Assembly: GCA_027704905.1 (NCBI GenBank)
Contig: CM050999.1
Location: 5,668,201-5,732,200, forward strand
Direction: 5' to 3'
Origin: Muraenolepis orangiensis
Taxonomy: Eukaryota > Chordata > Actinopteri > Gadiformes > Muraenolepididae
DNA: 64,000 bases
Shown: positions 12,840 through 32,336 of the stretch, piece by piece
Position numbering within the stretch: the first letter of the stretch is position 1
How the letters are laid out: each line of letters starts with the position of its first letter
Notes under the pieces: model-generated
Database searches by the model: none
What the model saw: only the letters and a program-made list of their open reading frames with translations
Told to the model about the DNA's origin: nothing
Position numbers and translations under genes: made by a program

Positions 12840-13740
12840 TTATATTTACAAATTTTATTTATTTAAAAACAATAAAAATCACAATATACAATAATCACAC
12901 AATGTAAAAGTGTAGAGTGCAGTGCAATAAGTCCATATCAATCAAGCCAGGCTCCGAGGGGATCCTGGGAGCTGCAGCCCAGTGGGGGCGGTAGCTCCGC
13001 ATCGACATCGTCGAGGGCAAAAAAAGTGCATTAAAAACATGACTCCATAAACTAAAACAAGAGAAAAGTGCATTAAAACATGTCTCCACTACACAGTTTT
13101 TTAGTAGCATCCTGACATTAGCTATTGTTACCAAGGCTATGCTAGCGGCTAACAGAAGCCTAGCAATCATAGCTTCTAATGTCTGATGATAAGAACATAA
13201 CATTGATGTGAGAAAGGAGAAGCTCGCTAAACAGATTAGAAATGAAGAGCTGGTTGGCAACACGGGACAGATTTATAAAGTAAAACTTACCAGGACCAGT
13301 GTGACAGCAGCTGATCATCAGTTTGTTATGGATTAGCTCCTCTGTTCTGTCCCCCGCTGAAGACATCTCGCGCTGTAGTTTTTCTAATAGCGGTTTGTTC
13401 TAGAAGCTCCTCTAGTTTACTGTGACCTTCTGTGGAGGACCACCATGCAAGGAGACCGTTGGTTTCCTCCACGGACCACTGCTGCTTGGCCTTCACTTCC
13501 ATAGCCATTTTTTAGTGATTAAAAAAATTGAGTTGGTCTGTTGGTCCCAATAAGCCCCGCCCCTAGCCCCAGACGTAGCCGTTCTTGCTGCTAGCCCAGC
13601 TTTGATTTGGGGCCACTCTGGAACCAGTTTTCTGGGCCAACAACCGGTTCTTTCGCGGTGGAAACGCAAAGAACTGGTTTCGAGATTATAGGCACCAGCT
13701 CCGAACCGGCCCTCAAAATGCCTGGGTGGAAACATGGCAA
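12840..13740 (-). mobile_element. Probable PIF/Harbinger-type DNA transposon remnant
   Basis: On the minus strand a GGCCGGTTCGGAGCTGGTGCC / GAACCGGTT-rich terminal segment (about 13600-13740) leads into an ATG and a Myb/SANT-like coding start, then a GTAAGT donor, and ends in an AATAAA-bearing AT-rich region (about 12845-12875). The Myb-like protein is the usual companion of Harbinger transposases in fish. No transposase is present and both boundaries are approximate. Confidence 0.4.
13289..13511 (-). pseudogene. Myb/SANT-like domain fragment (Harbinger companion protein)
   Basis: The minus-strand frame opening MAMEVKAKQQWSVEETNGLL continues AWWSSTEGHSKLEELLEQ before it decays. The W-S-x-E-E-T-N-x-L-L-x-x-W-S pattern is the first helix region of the Myb/SANT-like DNA-binding domain found in Harbinger-derived proteins and in the NAIF1 family. 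Only about 35 residues match. The frame then changes and meets a splice-donor-like GTAAGT (near 13287-13292 on the minus strand). A full domain would be 70-80 residues, so this is a truncated, non-functional copy or one exon of a longer relic. Confidence 0.45.
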
Positions 13741-13983
13741 CAGATGGTTTAGGTTCAGTGTGTGGAGGGGTCCGTGCTCCCACAAGGTTCAAAATTATAC
13801 TCGGAGTAGCTAGAAAACGCATAAACAAACAAACACAGGCAGTGTGTCACAAACGCGCCTCCATCCTCTCCCACGGACGTCTCACTGGTGGCGATGGCCG
13901 CGTCTGGCGTTGGCAGGAGAGATGAGAGGCAGCCGGCTGCTGCCAACCGTTCTAGGAATAACCCAGATTCAGATCGGACCCCA

Positions 13984-14596
13984 TTCCTCTCCCCCACATC
14001 CCCGTCTCACTCTCCCTCACATCCCTGTCTCACTCTCCCTCTCATCCCCGTCTCACTCTCCCCACATCCCCGTCTCACTCTCCCTCTCATCCCCGTCTCA
14101 CTCTCCCTCTCATCCCCGTCTCTCTCCCTCTCATCCCCGTCTCACTCTCCCTCTCATCCCCGTCTCACTCTCCCTCTCATCCCCGTCTCACTCTCCCTCT
14201 CATCCCCGTCTCACTCTCCCTCTCATCCCCGTCTCCCTCTCCCTCTCATCCCTGTCTCACTCTCCCTCTCATCCCCGCCTCCCTCTCCCTCTCATCCCTG
14301 TCTCACTCTCCCTCTCATCCCTGTCTCACTCTCCCTCTCATCCCCGTCTCACTCTCCCTCTCATCCCTGTCTCACTCTCCCTCTCATCCCTGTCTCACTC
14401 TCCCTCTCATCCCCGTCTCACTCTCCCTCTCATCCCTGTCTCACTCTCCCCCACATCCCGTCTCACTCTCCCTCTCATCCCTGTCTCACTCTCCCCCACA
14501 TCCCGTCTCACTCTCCCCCTCATCCTTGTCTCACTCTCCCCCACATCCCGTCTCACTCTCCCCCATCCTTGTCTCACTCTCCCCACATCCGTCTCA
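13984..14596. repeat. 23-bp CT-rich minisatellite, ~26 copies
   Basis: The unit is CGTCTCACTCTCCCTCTCAT plus CCC, with ACATCCC variants toward the end. Long Pro/Ser/Leu-rich ORFs across it are products of the repeat. Confidence 0.97.
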
Positions 14597-15222
14597 CTCT
14601 CCTCTGCATATTCATAGTCCAGACAGGCAGACAAGGCAATGTGTCAATAAAGCAGGCACACACATCATACCCAGAGAACATTGAAGTTGCTTTAGATTCA
14701 GAGGCTGGGCTCTGAACAGTATAGAAACGCCGGTGGCCACAGAGAAGATTAGACCCCTTGATTTATCTGGGCGGTATCAAAGAAGCAAGCTGGCACTGGC
14801 TTTAATGAGGAGGTGAGAGTGTTGCATTTTGACATTTTATCTACCAATCGATGGATCTAGCCTATGGAGAAAATGGGCATTTTATCTCTAAAATCTTAGT
14901 TGAATGAAAGAAATCCATTTGCTTCATTCATTTCTATAGAATAACTTTTTATCTATAGAAATAAAACGTCTGGGAAACATTCTTTGGTCGGGAGTATCTT
15001 TAACGCTCTGTTCTTGTCCACTTCAAGCAGGGCTATAAAAGGCCTGGAGAACACTTAGACGCTCACCCAGGCATCAATCTGCCGCCTTGCATCTTGCTCA
15101 AAGGTCACCGTGTTTTACTTAAGGTCATCTGAGGATAAATGGTAATAGATACACAGTCCCGAGCCATGTGCTCTTACACGACGCCCCCGCTGCCAAGGGT
15201 AAAAGGGACCATGTTGTGTTGA
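14597..15222. other. Unique sequence, no gene seen
   Basis: No domain or splice-bounded ORF recognised. Confidence 0.5.
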
Positions 15223-15671
<449 letters not shown>

Positions 15672-15814
15672 CGTGTGACTCTTAACAACCCGAGTGCTGT
15701 AAAGCCATGCTTGGGTGAGTGCGACATCGTTCAGCTGTCAGTTGCCTCCTCGGTGAGCGGATGGGAGAATATTAAGATATCACACGGTGCTAGAAAAACC
15801 GGAGGAGGAGAAGA

Positions 15815-15845
<31 letters not shown>

Positions 15846-16182
15846 GAGGCTCACACACCGTGGAACATTGATCCGTCACAAATAATAGAGGGTTCTTCCA
15901 CCGTCGGAACTCACCCGGGTTGTCCGTGGTCATGGGTTTACGAGACAGCAGAAAGGGGCAGCACACACCGAGACAGCAGAGAGAGGCAGCACACACACAC
16001 ACACACACTCTGGAGAGTTCTCCAGGACACGGTAGACCCGGAGCAGCCGTGTTCCGACTGACGCGGTCAGCCGGCTTACTGTCTCTCTCTGGGCCGCCTG
16101 TCAGCCCCGTGGTAACATGACGACAAGCCTGGGCTGATTGGTCTCCTCGTTTACACCAAGCCTCACACAGTCTCTATAGCTC
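15672..16182. other. Unique sequence with small GT and CA runs
   Basis: Contains (GT)n at about 15816-15845 and (AC)n at about 15988-16008. The phrase GAGACAGCAGA..GGCAGCACACACCG is duplicated near 15950-15990. No gene. Confidence 0.5.
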
Positions 16183-16816
<634 letters not shown>

Positions 16817-16880
16817 GTGTGTGTGTGTGTGTGTGTGTGTGGGGGTGGGGGTGGGGGTGGGGGGGGGGTGGGAGGGGCGG
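16817..16880. repeat. (GT)n followed by a G-rich GGGGGT run
   Basis: A GT array turns into (GGGGGT)n and then a G-rich stretch, a strong potential G-quadruplex on the + strand. Confidence 0.95.
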
Positions 16881-17488
<608 letters not shown>

Positions 17489-17598
17489 AACATCATTAGT
17501 TTTTAGCTAAAATACCCTTTCTTCCCATTTTGAAACAAACAGATGTGAGCATCCATCTCGACGTATGATAGACTGAACACACCCGACAAAGTTAAGCG

Positions 17599-19159
<1,561 letters not shown>

Positions 19160-19340
19160 GGAGGTTGATGTGGAGGCACAGGTCCTGCTGAGGCTGTGGA
19201 GGTGGTCCAAGACGTGGCCATCAGAGATTGACATCGCACAGTTAATAGATAAAAGGGAGCTTTTTTTGGGCAGAGACAAACACAACACTAACATGTCAAC
19301 TGGAAGGAAGATTGACAGCTAGATAAGATGGAGAGGGGAC

Positions 19341-19572
<232 letters not shown>

Positions 19573-20189
19573 ACACGTGCACAAACATACAGACCTACAC
19601 AACACACCTGCTCCATCAACACAATTGCTGACACTGCAAAAAGGGTAGTAAGTATTTAGTTAAGATGGCATCGTCAACGGGACATTAACCCAAAAGCTCA
19701 TTTAGCGGTTGTCTCTTTTTGGTAACTCCTTTCTGCGATGAGGGACTTTACAACCTCAGGGTTCAGCTGGAGCCCACCCTCCCCCCATTACTCTAATGTC
19801 TGCCCAGGAAAAATAACACAGTGTAAAATTGTCTTCGGTCAGCTGAATTTCCCCCTGCTATGGAAAGTAGGGGTTGTAGAACTCATTTAGTCAAACCTCC
19901 TCCTGATGGATGCAGGCTCCTCGTGTGCAATTAGCTTCTGACTCAAACATAACATGAGATAACCAACCACACTTTGGACTCATATTACTAATAATGCTGG
20001 GTTTAAGAGCTTGTTGTTTGTCATGTCGAACTACCTGCTTCAAACGAGACTCCCATCCATCACATGCAATTGACATTAGAATGCGGCTTGATCTTCTGAC
20101 AGGGACGGGGATCAAGCAGAAACAACAGATGACTGAAGATACCCTATACCAGGACAACTACAACATACTGATAATGCTAACATCCAAAA
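19573..20189. other. Unique sequence, no gene seen
   Basis: No recognisable feature. Confidence 0.5.
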
Positions 20190-20199
20190 CACACACACA

Positions 20200-20237
<38 letters not shown>
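20190..20237. repeat. (AC)n microsatellite
   Basis: AC dinucleotides with one ATAC interruption. Confidence 0.95.
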
Positions 20238-20239
<2 letters not shown>

Positions 20240-20379
20240 TGTGCCCATATATTTCACATCTCCAGAAGCAGAGCCTGTCCATCTGCCAGTTAGCCCGGGA
20301 CTAGAGGACCTCCGCTGGGACACAGCAGCAGTGTAAAGGCCGGTCTCCCTCCTGGCGCCTGACATCAACAGAGCCTTCA

Positions 20380-20426
20380 GATAGAAGGGAGAGAGAGAGG
20401 GAGAGGGAGAGGGAGAGGGAGGGAGA

Positions 20427-20473
<47 letters not shown>

Positions 20474-20527
20474 GGGGGGGGGGAGAGAGAGGGAGAGAGA
20501 GAGCGCATAATTGACGGGTGAGAGAGA

Positions 20528-20567
<40 letters not shown>

Positions 20568-20640
20568 GAGCTGGAGAGAGAGAGAGAGAGAGAGAGAGAG
20601 CTGGAGAGAGAGAGAGATAGAGAGAGATGAGAGAGAGCAT
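20380..20640. repeat. Complex GA/GGGA array with duplicated block
   Basis: GAGAGG and GAGA runs with a G run. The phrase GAGCATAATTGACGGGT occurs, with one change (GAGCGCATAATTGACGGGTG), about 130 bp apart, so the purine array includes a larger duplication. Confidence 0.93.
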
Positions 20641-20889
20641 AATTGACGGGTTGAGCAGGCAGTGGTTCAGAATGAGAATTTTCTAAATAGATAACTGATC
20701 GCATGTTTGGAATGACATGATTGGTGGGATGGAGGGATGCAGCTCGGGGTGGATAGGGAAGGCTGAGAGATGGAGGAGGAGGAGAGCAAATACTCAAATC
20801 ATGTTATTCTAACCCAGAAGGGAGGCAGGATCAAAGACTACCTGTAGGGTTACAGCGGCACCACGCCGTGCATACAGATGGGTGTTTGG

Positions 20890-20892
<3 letters not shown>

Positions 20893-20932
<40 letters not shown>
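20893..20932. repeat. (GT)20 microsatellite
   Basis: Uninterrupted GT dinucleotides. Confidence 0.96.
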
Positions 20933-20934
<2 letters not shown>

Positions 20935-21506
20935 GTCAGATAGCAAACACAACATTTACCTTTCCCTTCATATCACCTTCAACCTGCACAAACAAACCAA
21001 CACGCCTGTGGTCCTACCAAAACAAGCGTACATTGATTTCTGTTGATGTTGTGCTGAATGAGCTGGGATAATATTTAAAAACAGAAGGTAGGAACTACCA
21101 CACAACCATTTGCGATAAGGATGGCTTTCGTTCCAGTTAAAAAGCACATTTTAATGTATGGTAAAATATTATTGATCACGGTCTCCTAATTGATTGCCCC
21201 AGTGGAATGCTCAGTGAAAAGATCATGGACAAAAACTGTAAACTGTGCAGCTGTATGCGGAATTAAGGTCTGTGTTCATTTAGCATGAAGCAGTGGGCCT
21301 CTGGACAGACACACGACGAGTGTGGTATCTTCGTTCCATCTTCCTACTAAGAAGACACTCAGGGTTACACAGTCGGGAGGAAGTTCCCAACACAGAGTCG
21401 GTTAGATTACAACCATGGGCAACCCAGGGCTAAAATATCTGTTAACGGATACTGTTTATTGAGCAATACTTAAACTGACTTCAGGGAAAACAGTCCCATA
21501 CACAAA

Positions 21507-21508
<2 letters not shown>
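20933..21508. other. Unique sequence, no gene seen
   Basis: No recognisable feature. Confidence 0.5.

Positions 21509-21556
<48 letters not shown>
21509..21556. repeat. (AC)n microsatellite
   Basis: AC dinucleotides after two ACAAAC interruptions. Confidence 0.95.
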
Positions 21557-21557
<1 letters not shown>

Positions 21558-22076
21558 CGCAAACTAAACACAGCTTTACAGTGTTTTTTTACGGTTTCTC
21601 GAGTTGAGGATTCGATAGAGAAAATCAACACTCATGTAATTAATTGATATAGGCGGCGTGTTTTATAAGATCACTTTATGGGAAACGTGTATTGATATGG
21701 GTGCTTTGATTCCCATTAAGAGTTCCGGCCCGAGTCTTAAAGTGTGAGCCATGAACAGTGCCTCGCTGCTCTGTTTAACAGGTCCGCTTGACTTTTAACA
21801 TTCTTTTAATGTCAAGCTAAGGCAATTTGCAGCACTGGAGAGGCACAAAATTGTGGCGAGAGTGATGGACCATAACCATAAAAAGATACAAGATTATATA
21901 CTTGGATTATTTCATCAAAGTAGATGGAGAGGAGATGTTACCGGATTTTAACGAAGACACCAAAAAGCAGCACAGGAAAATAATGGAGCAGAACCTCACA
22001 GACGGCCCATCAAGGACAATGGCTCTCTGAGCAGAATCACGCTTCACAACTATTAACTGGGCTTCTGAATTCAGAA
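21557..22076. other. Unique sequence, no gene seen
   Basis: No recognisable feature. Confidence 0.5.
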
Positions 22077-22318
22077 CCCCCCCCCCCCCTCCAGCACCCC
22101 CCCCCCCCCCCCCCCCCTCCAGCACCTCCCCCCCCACCACCTTCCAGCACCTCCCCCTCCCACACCTCCCCCCCCCGCTACCCTCCAGCACCTCGCCCCC
22201 CCCCCCCCCCCCCCCCCACCCTCCACCACCTCCCCCCCCCGCCACCCTCCAGCACCTTCCCCTCCCGCCCCTCCACCTCCCCCTCCCGCCCCTGCACCTC
22301 CTCCTCCCGCCCCTCCAA
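22077..22318. repeat. C-homopolymer / CCTCCAGCAC minisatellite
   Basis: Runs of 13-22 C are separated by CTCCAGCACC or CACCACC. The minus strand is a strong G-quadruplex candidate. Gly-rich minus-strand ORFs are artefacts. Confidence 0.95.
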
Positions 22319-22539
22319 AAAGAAGGAGCATTTATCCTTTGTCCATCCTGGCCCTGGTGCTAAACGGCCATGTCTCTCTCTCTATATCTATATCTATGTA
22401 TAGATATATAGAGCAGGTTTACCCTCCTACTGGAAGACAGTGGAGTCCTGGAGCTGCTGCTCTGCTGTGACTCTTAGTAAACAGCTTGTGTTCTGCTGCT
22501 GTGCTTCCTCATTGATTACTCCAAAAGACTAGAAGACTA

Positions 22540-22621
22540 CACTACCACTAATGCCACTACTACTTCTGCTTCTACTACAACTACTGCTACTACTACTACT
22601 ACTACACTACTGCTGCTACTG

Positions 22622-22693
<72 letters not shown>

Positions 22694-22748
22694 GCGACTA
22701 CTACTACTGCTACTACTTCTACTGCTGCTGCTGCTTCTGCTGCTGCTG

Positions 22749-22804
<56 letters not shown>

Positions 22805-23170
22805 GCTACTACCACTACCACTAATCATACTACTACTACTACTACTACTACTGGTACTACCACTACCACTAATCATACTACTACTACTACTACTACTACT
22901 GCTACTACTACTACCACTACTTCTACCCACTACTACTACTATTACTACTGTTACTGCTACTACTGCTACTGATATAACTACTACTACTGCTGCTACTACT
23001 GAGACTACTACAACTGCTACTACTGCTACTACTGCTACTGCTATTACCACTACTACTACCCACTACTACTGTTACTGCTACTGCTATAACTACTACTACT
23101 ACTACTGCGACTACTACAACTGCTACTGCTACTGCTACTACTGCTGATTCTACTACTACTGCTGCTGCTA

Positions 23171-23214
<44 letters not shown>

Positions 23215-23266
23215 ACTACTACTACTTCTACTACTTCTACTACCACTACTACAACTACTACTACTG

Positions 23267-23306
<40 letters not shown>

Positions 23307-23572
23307 CGCTAATGCCACTGCGACTACTACTTCTGCTCTACTACTACTATACTACTACTACTACTACTGCTGCTAATACTGCTACTACTACTGCTACTAC
23401 TACTGCTACTACGACTACTGCTACGACGACGACGATGACTACTACTGCAACTACTACTATGACTACGACTACTGCTACGACTACTGCTACGACGACGACG
23501 ACGACGGCTACTGCATCTACTACTGCTACTAGTACTACTACTACTACTACTACTACGACTACTACTCCTGCA
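22540..23572. repeat. ~1-kb imperfect CTA/CTG trinucleotide array
   Basis: Almost pure triplets, mostly ACT/CTA with CTG, CTT, CGA and CAC variants. At least one larger block (near 22803-22875) is duplicated around ACTACCACTAATCATACTAC. Frames read as poly-Leu, poly-Thr, poly-Ser or poly-Val and are not genes. Confidence 0.97.
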
Positions 23573-24805
<1,233 letters not shown>

Positions 24806-24875
24806 TGTGTTTGTGTGTGTGTGTGTGCTTGTGCTATATATATATATATACTGTGTGTGTATATATATATATATG
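24806..24875. repeat. (GT)n and (AT)n compound microsatellite
   Basis: A short GT array is followed by two AT runs separated by CTGTGTGTGT. Confidence 0.93.
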
Positions 24876-26505
24876 CACATACATGTTCCTTGCTGTATTC
24901 ACAGGAACACGGTTGCAAGGGTGGCCCTTAGAACCAAACTAATGGGAACATATATCAAGTTTGACATGTACACTGTAAAAACGTGCTGTACAATAACGGC
25001 CAAATTGTGACTATTGCTTGCTGTTTTCCTTCCATGCAGGACTTACCTGTCAGCAGCAAAGCATTCTGGGATATTAATGTGTGCCAATTCCAGAACAACA
25101 TCTAAACATTGTGCACTCCAGGAGAATCCACTGTACACATGCCCCCCTGCTGGTCGCTTGTTAAGATAAACACTTTTATAGGCTTTTATAGGCTTTGTAA
25201 AGCCTACAATTACAAATAAATGGTGCACAGCTAAATTTGTCCTTAAAATAATTTTCTGAAAAATAACGGTAGCACTTATTTGATTCAATTCCTTAAAAGA
25301 AACAGAAATATGCAAGAAAATGTATGAAGAGAGCCGAAGAAGAGAACCTTCCATTTAGTGCACACATCCTAAATCATCAGACTGCACTAGTCGCATAACC
25401 ATACGTCAACCAATTATATTTGATCATCAATATTATACCTTGTCTCTAGTAAAGAAGGCGATTCATCTCTTCATCTGTACCTCGGATTTGTTTTCCACTA
25501 ACAAAATAACCGTTTAGTCTCTGAATATCCACTATTTTTAGATGTATAATCCTAACTTAAAAAAAGTGTGCTGATGTATTGACTGCCGAGTTTCCGGTTA
25601 GCCTAAACCAAAACAGCAGTTAATCCGAATGCTAGCGGTTATATAACTGCTGTAACGGACTGTTGGCCACATCATGACGCATCGCCGCCTTGGAAGCTTG
25701 TCTCAATCCAGACTCCTGAACTACAGAACACTGCCTCTCAAGGACACGGAGACCGCGAGGCAGCTGCCTCCTGGTCGGATACGGCCGAGTGTGTAACACT
25801 GTGCTGTTCATGTAAAGAGTAGAATACCGTCGACTCATTAACAATATAGAACTGTAATGAATAGAATCACTCAGCTGCCAGTGGTTGACAGTTATTTCAC
25901 AGGATATAACATATGTTTCAGTATCTAGCACTTGACCTAGAAAATACTGTTATTGTGTTGTCACTTGATTCAAATATAATGAATTAAATTAATTAAGATA
26001 ACAGTCAATATACAAAGGAAATACACCACAGAAAATAATGCTCTAATTGCTGGCTTTCAACAAATGTATACTTACGTGTTTTTCTTCATTCACATACTTA
26101 ATGCCGGGCTGTGAACCGGGTTGACACGCTCAAGCCTGAGATCCAACACCTTTTAAGAGAAACGGGTGATAATCAATTAATGTTTAACAGAAGTATAAAC
26201 CAGCAGCGCTTTTTTTATTGATCCACAGGTTTGAGTTCAACCGGGTCGGTGTTCAACAGAAACAAGAATGTGTTTCGGGGGGGAAAATGTCAAAAAGTTA
26301 ATATGTTAGCGTTTTTAATGGTTTAAGCTGCGGGGCGTCGGTCACCCCTAGCTAACCTCTGGTGCCGCCCCGCGCCGCTCGCCAACACACACGTGTCCTT
26401 ACCTACGGCGGCTCTTCCACCGGTTGAATTAAAAAATGGGAATGAGTGATGGTGATCCATTCCCTCAGCTAGATATCCCCAATGCAATTAGGATACACCT
26501 CGCGG

Positions 26506-26507
<2 letters not shown>
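24876..26507. other. Unique sequence, no gene seen
   Basis: About 1.6 kb without a recognisable gene or repeat. A CpG-bearing GC-rich patch lies at about 26330-26425. On the minus strand it includes a GTAG|GTAAGG donor-like site near 26397-26406, but no exon could be defined. Confidence 0.45.

Positions 26508-26571
<64 letters not shown>
26508..26571. repeat. (CA)32 microsatellite
   Basis: Uninterrupted CA dinucleotides. Confidence 0.97.
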
Positions 26572-26575
<4 letters not shown>

Positions 26576-27029
26576 AGGATGTTTGGCTTCCGATTACAAT
26601 CACAAACCTTTCTTTCTTTTGTTTGTTGTTGCTTTTTGCTTGACAAACGGCGCCTCCTGACGTCCCGAGGGGAGCTACACGGCGGCTGTGGGGTTGAATT
26701 AAGAAGGGCGACGCGGCCCGGGCGATAATTAAACTCATTGTCTTTCACTTGTTATTGTATGAACACACAATAAGTCATGGTTATTGTGATATGCGTTATC
26801 AAACGTTGTTCACCATCAGGAGATACACCTTTTCAGTTTCATGCCATAGGCTGCCTCCAAATTAATTACACGTTTCAATGTACAATCTCATTAGGATTAA
26901 CAAAAAGGAAATCTTTTCCTAAATCATAGGAAGAAAAAATGTGTAGCAAAGCCCTTTGGGTAGCAAACGCCATCTAGCGTTTCACATGTAAAACTCTCCT
27001 CACACTCACTTCCCTCACCCGTCACTTTC
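26572..27029. other. Unique sequence, no gene seen
   Basis: No recognisable feature. Confidence 0.5.
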
Positions 27030-27600
27030 CTCCCCCCTCCCCCCCCCCGCTCCCCCCCCCGCCCTCTCCCCCGCTCTCCCCCCTGCTCTCTCCCCCGCTC
27101 TGTCCCCCGCTCTGTCCCCCGCTCCCTCCCCCGCTCTCTCCCCCGCCCTCTCCCCGCCCTCTCCCCCGCCCTCTCCCCCGCTCTGTCCCCCGCTCTGTCC
27201 CCGCTCCCTCCCCCGCTCTCTCCCCGCCCTCTCCCCCGCCCTCCCCCGCCCTCTCCCCCGCTCTGTCCCCCGCTCTGTCCCCCGCTCCCTCCCCCGCTCT
27301 CTCCCCCGCCCTCTCCCCCGCCCTCTCCCCCGCCCTCTCCCCCCGCTCTGTCCTCCGCTCTGTCCCCCGCTCTCTCCCCCGCTCTCCCCCCCCCGCTCTA
27401 TCCCGCTCTCCCCCGCTTTCCCCCGCCCTCTCCCCCGCTTTCCCCCCCAGCTTTCCCCCGCTCTCCTCCCCCGCTCTGTCCCCCGCCCTGTCCCCCGCTC
27501 TGTCCCCCGCTCTGTCCCCCGCTCTCTCCCCCGCTCTCCCCCCTGCTCTCCCCCGCTCTGTCTCCCGCTCTCTCCCCCGCTCTCCCCCCCGCTCTCCCCC
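27030..27600. repeat. 12-bp C-rich minisatellite (TCTCCCCCGCTC family), ~570 bp
   Basis: Units of about 12 bp (TCTGTCCCCCGC, TCTCCCCCGCCC, TCCCTCCCCCGC) are arranged in higher-order blocks of about 80-85 bp. The minus strand carries regularly spaced GGGGG runs. Long Gly/Arg/Glu ORFs on the minus strand are repeat artefacts. Confidence 0.96.
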
Positions 27601-29558
<1,958 letters not shown>

Positions 29559-29630
29559 ACAGTGTACATGTATATATTCTGTATATATATGTATATGTTT
29601 ATATATATGTGTATGTATACTGTATGTATA
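29559..29630. repeat. Imperfect TATG/TATA repeat
   Basis: Degenerate GTATATAT and GTATGTATA units. Confidence 0.85.
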
Positions 29631-30935
<1,305 letters not shown>

Positions 30936-31299
30936 TAAGTAATATAAGTAATAATAGTAAATATAATATATACCTTGTCACCGAGATGTATTTGTTCATA
31001 AACATTCAAATGTATGTATTTTAACCCCTAGTAATCGTATCCACCCTCCAGCGTATGTGTGTTGGTAAGCAGTGGCGTTGGGATCACAGCCTGGTGTCTC
31101 AGCGCTGTGATGTACTTTTAACGTCTCCTCTTTTTCTCCTCCTTCTTTGAATCGGAGGATAAAAGGAAGTTAGAAGACAGCCAGAGTTCCGGAGATCAAA
31201 GCGTCCGTGGCTAAAAGCAGACACATTCCCATCAAGTACAAATCAAAGTGAATGATCGGCTTTGTATGTGGAGTTAGAGATGGGAAAGTCATCCCAAAG

Positions 31300-31301
<2 letters not shown>
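30936..31301. other. Unique sequence, no gene seen
   Basis: No recognisable feature. Confidence 0.5.
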
Positions 31302-31378
<77 letters not shown>

Positions 31379-31388
31379 TATATATATA

Positions 31389-31424
<36 letters not shown>

Positions 31425-31440
31425 ATGTGTGTATATGTAT
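31302..31440. repeat. (CA)n - TATATATA - (GT)n inverted compound array
   Basis: A 76-bp CA array, a short GATATATATATACC junction and a GT array are self-complementary, so single strands could fold into a CA/GT hairpin. Confidence 0.95.
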
Positions 31441-31489
31441 ACCACTGCTGCAAGGAAGTGAGTAGCAGATTTTCATTTCATCGTGCAGT

Positions 31490-31620
31490 CTCTCCTTCTG
31501 GGTTAGGGTTAGGGTTATATATGGAGGAGTCTCTCCTTCTGGGTTAGGGTTAGGGTTATATATGGAAGAGTCGCTCCTTCTGGGAGTAGGGAGTAGGGTT
31601 AAGGTTAGGGTTATATATGG
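31490..31620. repeat. 40-41-bp tandem repeat carrying TTAGGG motifs, 3 copies
   Basis: Each unit reads TCTCTCCTTCTGGG, then two or three TTAGGG, then TTATATATGGAG. The third copy is decayed (GGAGTAGGG variants). Confidence 0.93.
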
Positions 31621-32336
31621 AGGTAGAATGTCTTGTGAACCATCTCCAAACTGTTTACAGACACTGCGTCTAGGACAGGAAGGCAGTGTGCTGATTGCAG
31701 GTCAAGGAGTAAGCGCCCAAGGTCAATGGGAGCGTCTCGAGGGCCACCGTGTGGATATGTTCCATTCATTCACTCTGACCACTTGAAGTCTGAACTCTGA
31801 GCACACAGCCCCACGTCCGCCACCATGGGAGGACGAGCGACAGCGATGAACAACGGAGGACTAGAAACAAAACGTGAGGAGAGAGAGAGAGGTGTTCATT
31901 TGCGGGCTCTTTGTGACTGCTTAATCTCTCTCTCACTCCCCGTTGAATATTTCATGATCTTATCTTGTTGCTGCGGGTTTATTGTATTGCATCAGTGACT
32001 ATAGCGGCGGTCATTAGCATGCGTGGAGCTAGTGAGCTAGCTTTATTACACATCACACGCCTCTTTAATGGCTGTAAAGCTCCCCGGCTAAAACGCTATC
32101 GGATAATGTGTTTGTTTTATTTACATTTGTAACTTTCGGAGCCAGAGAAGCTTCTGGATAATTCTTTATGTGTGGCTTTTGACAAAAATTTGGTGAATTG
32201 ATCCTCATAATATGATGGTAGATAAATAGTAATATAGTACAGGGTTTGAAGTTATACGGGGACAAGCTCAGTTAAGGTTTCATAATACGATGACCGCACC
32301 ACCCCCGGTTCCCTTCCCGGTAGATTAATTTTATTT
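31621..32336. other. Unique sequence, no gene seen
   Basis: No recognisable feature apart from a short GA run near 31880. Confidence 0.5.

Noticed and set aside
13844..14715. Ser/Pro/Leu-rich + strand ORFs of over 250 residues
   Set aside because: Two frames are open across the same 23-bp minisatellite, as expected of a repeat and not of a gene.
25043..25354. Minus-strand ORF of 103 residues with mixed composition
   Set aside because: No recognisable domain, no splice context and length within chance expectation for AT-rich DNA.
26330..26425. Possible minus-strand first exon in a GC-rich patch with GTAAGG
   Set aside because: No ATG with signal or domain content could be tied to the donor; kept only as a note in the gap description.
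31490..31620. Evidence for an ancient chromosome fusion (TTAGGG tracts)
   Set aside because: Only 2-3 hexamers per unit, in a local tandem repeat; far too short for a fusion point.
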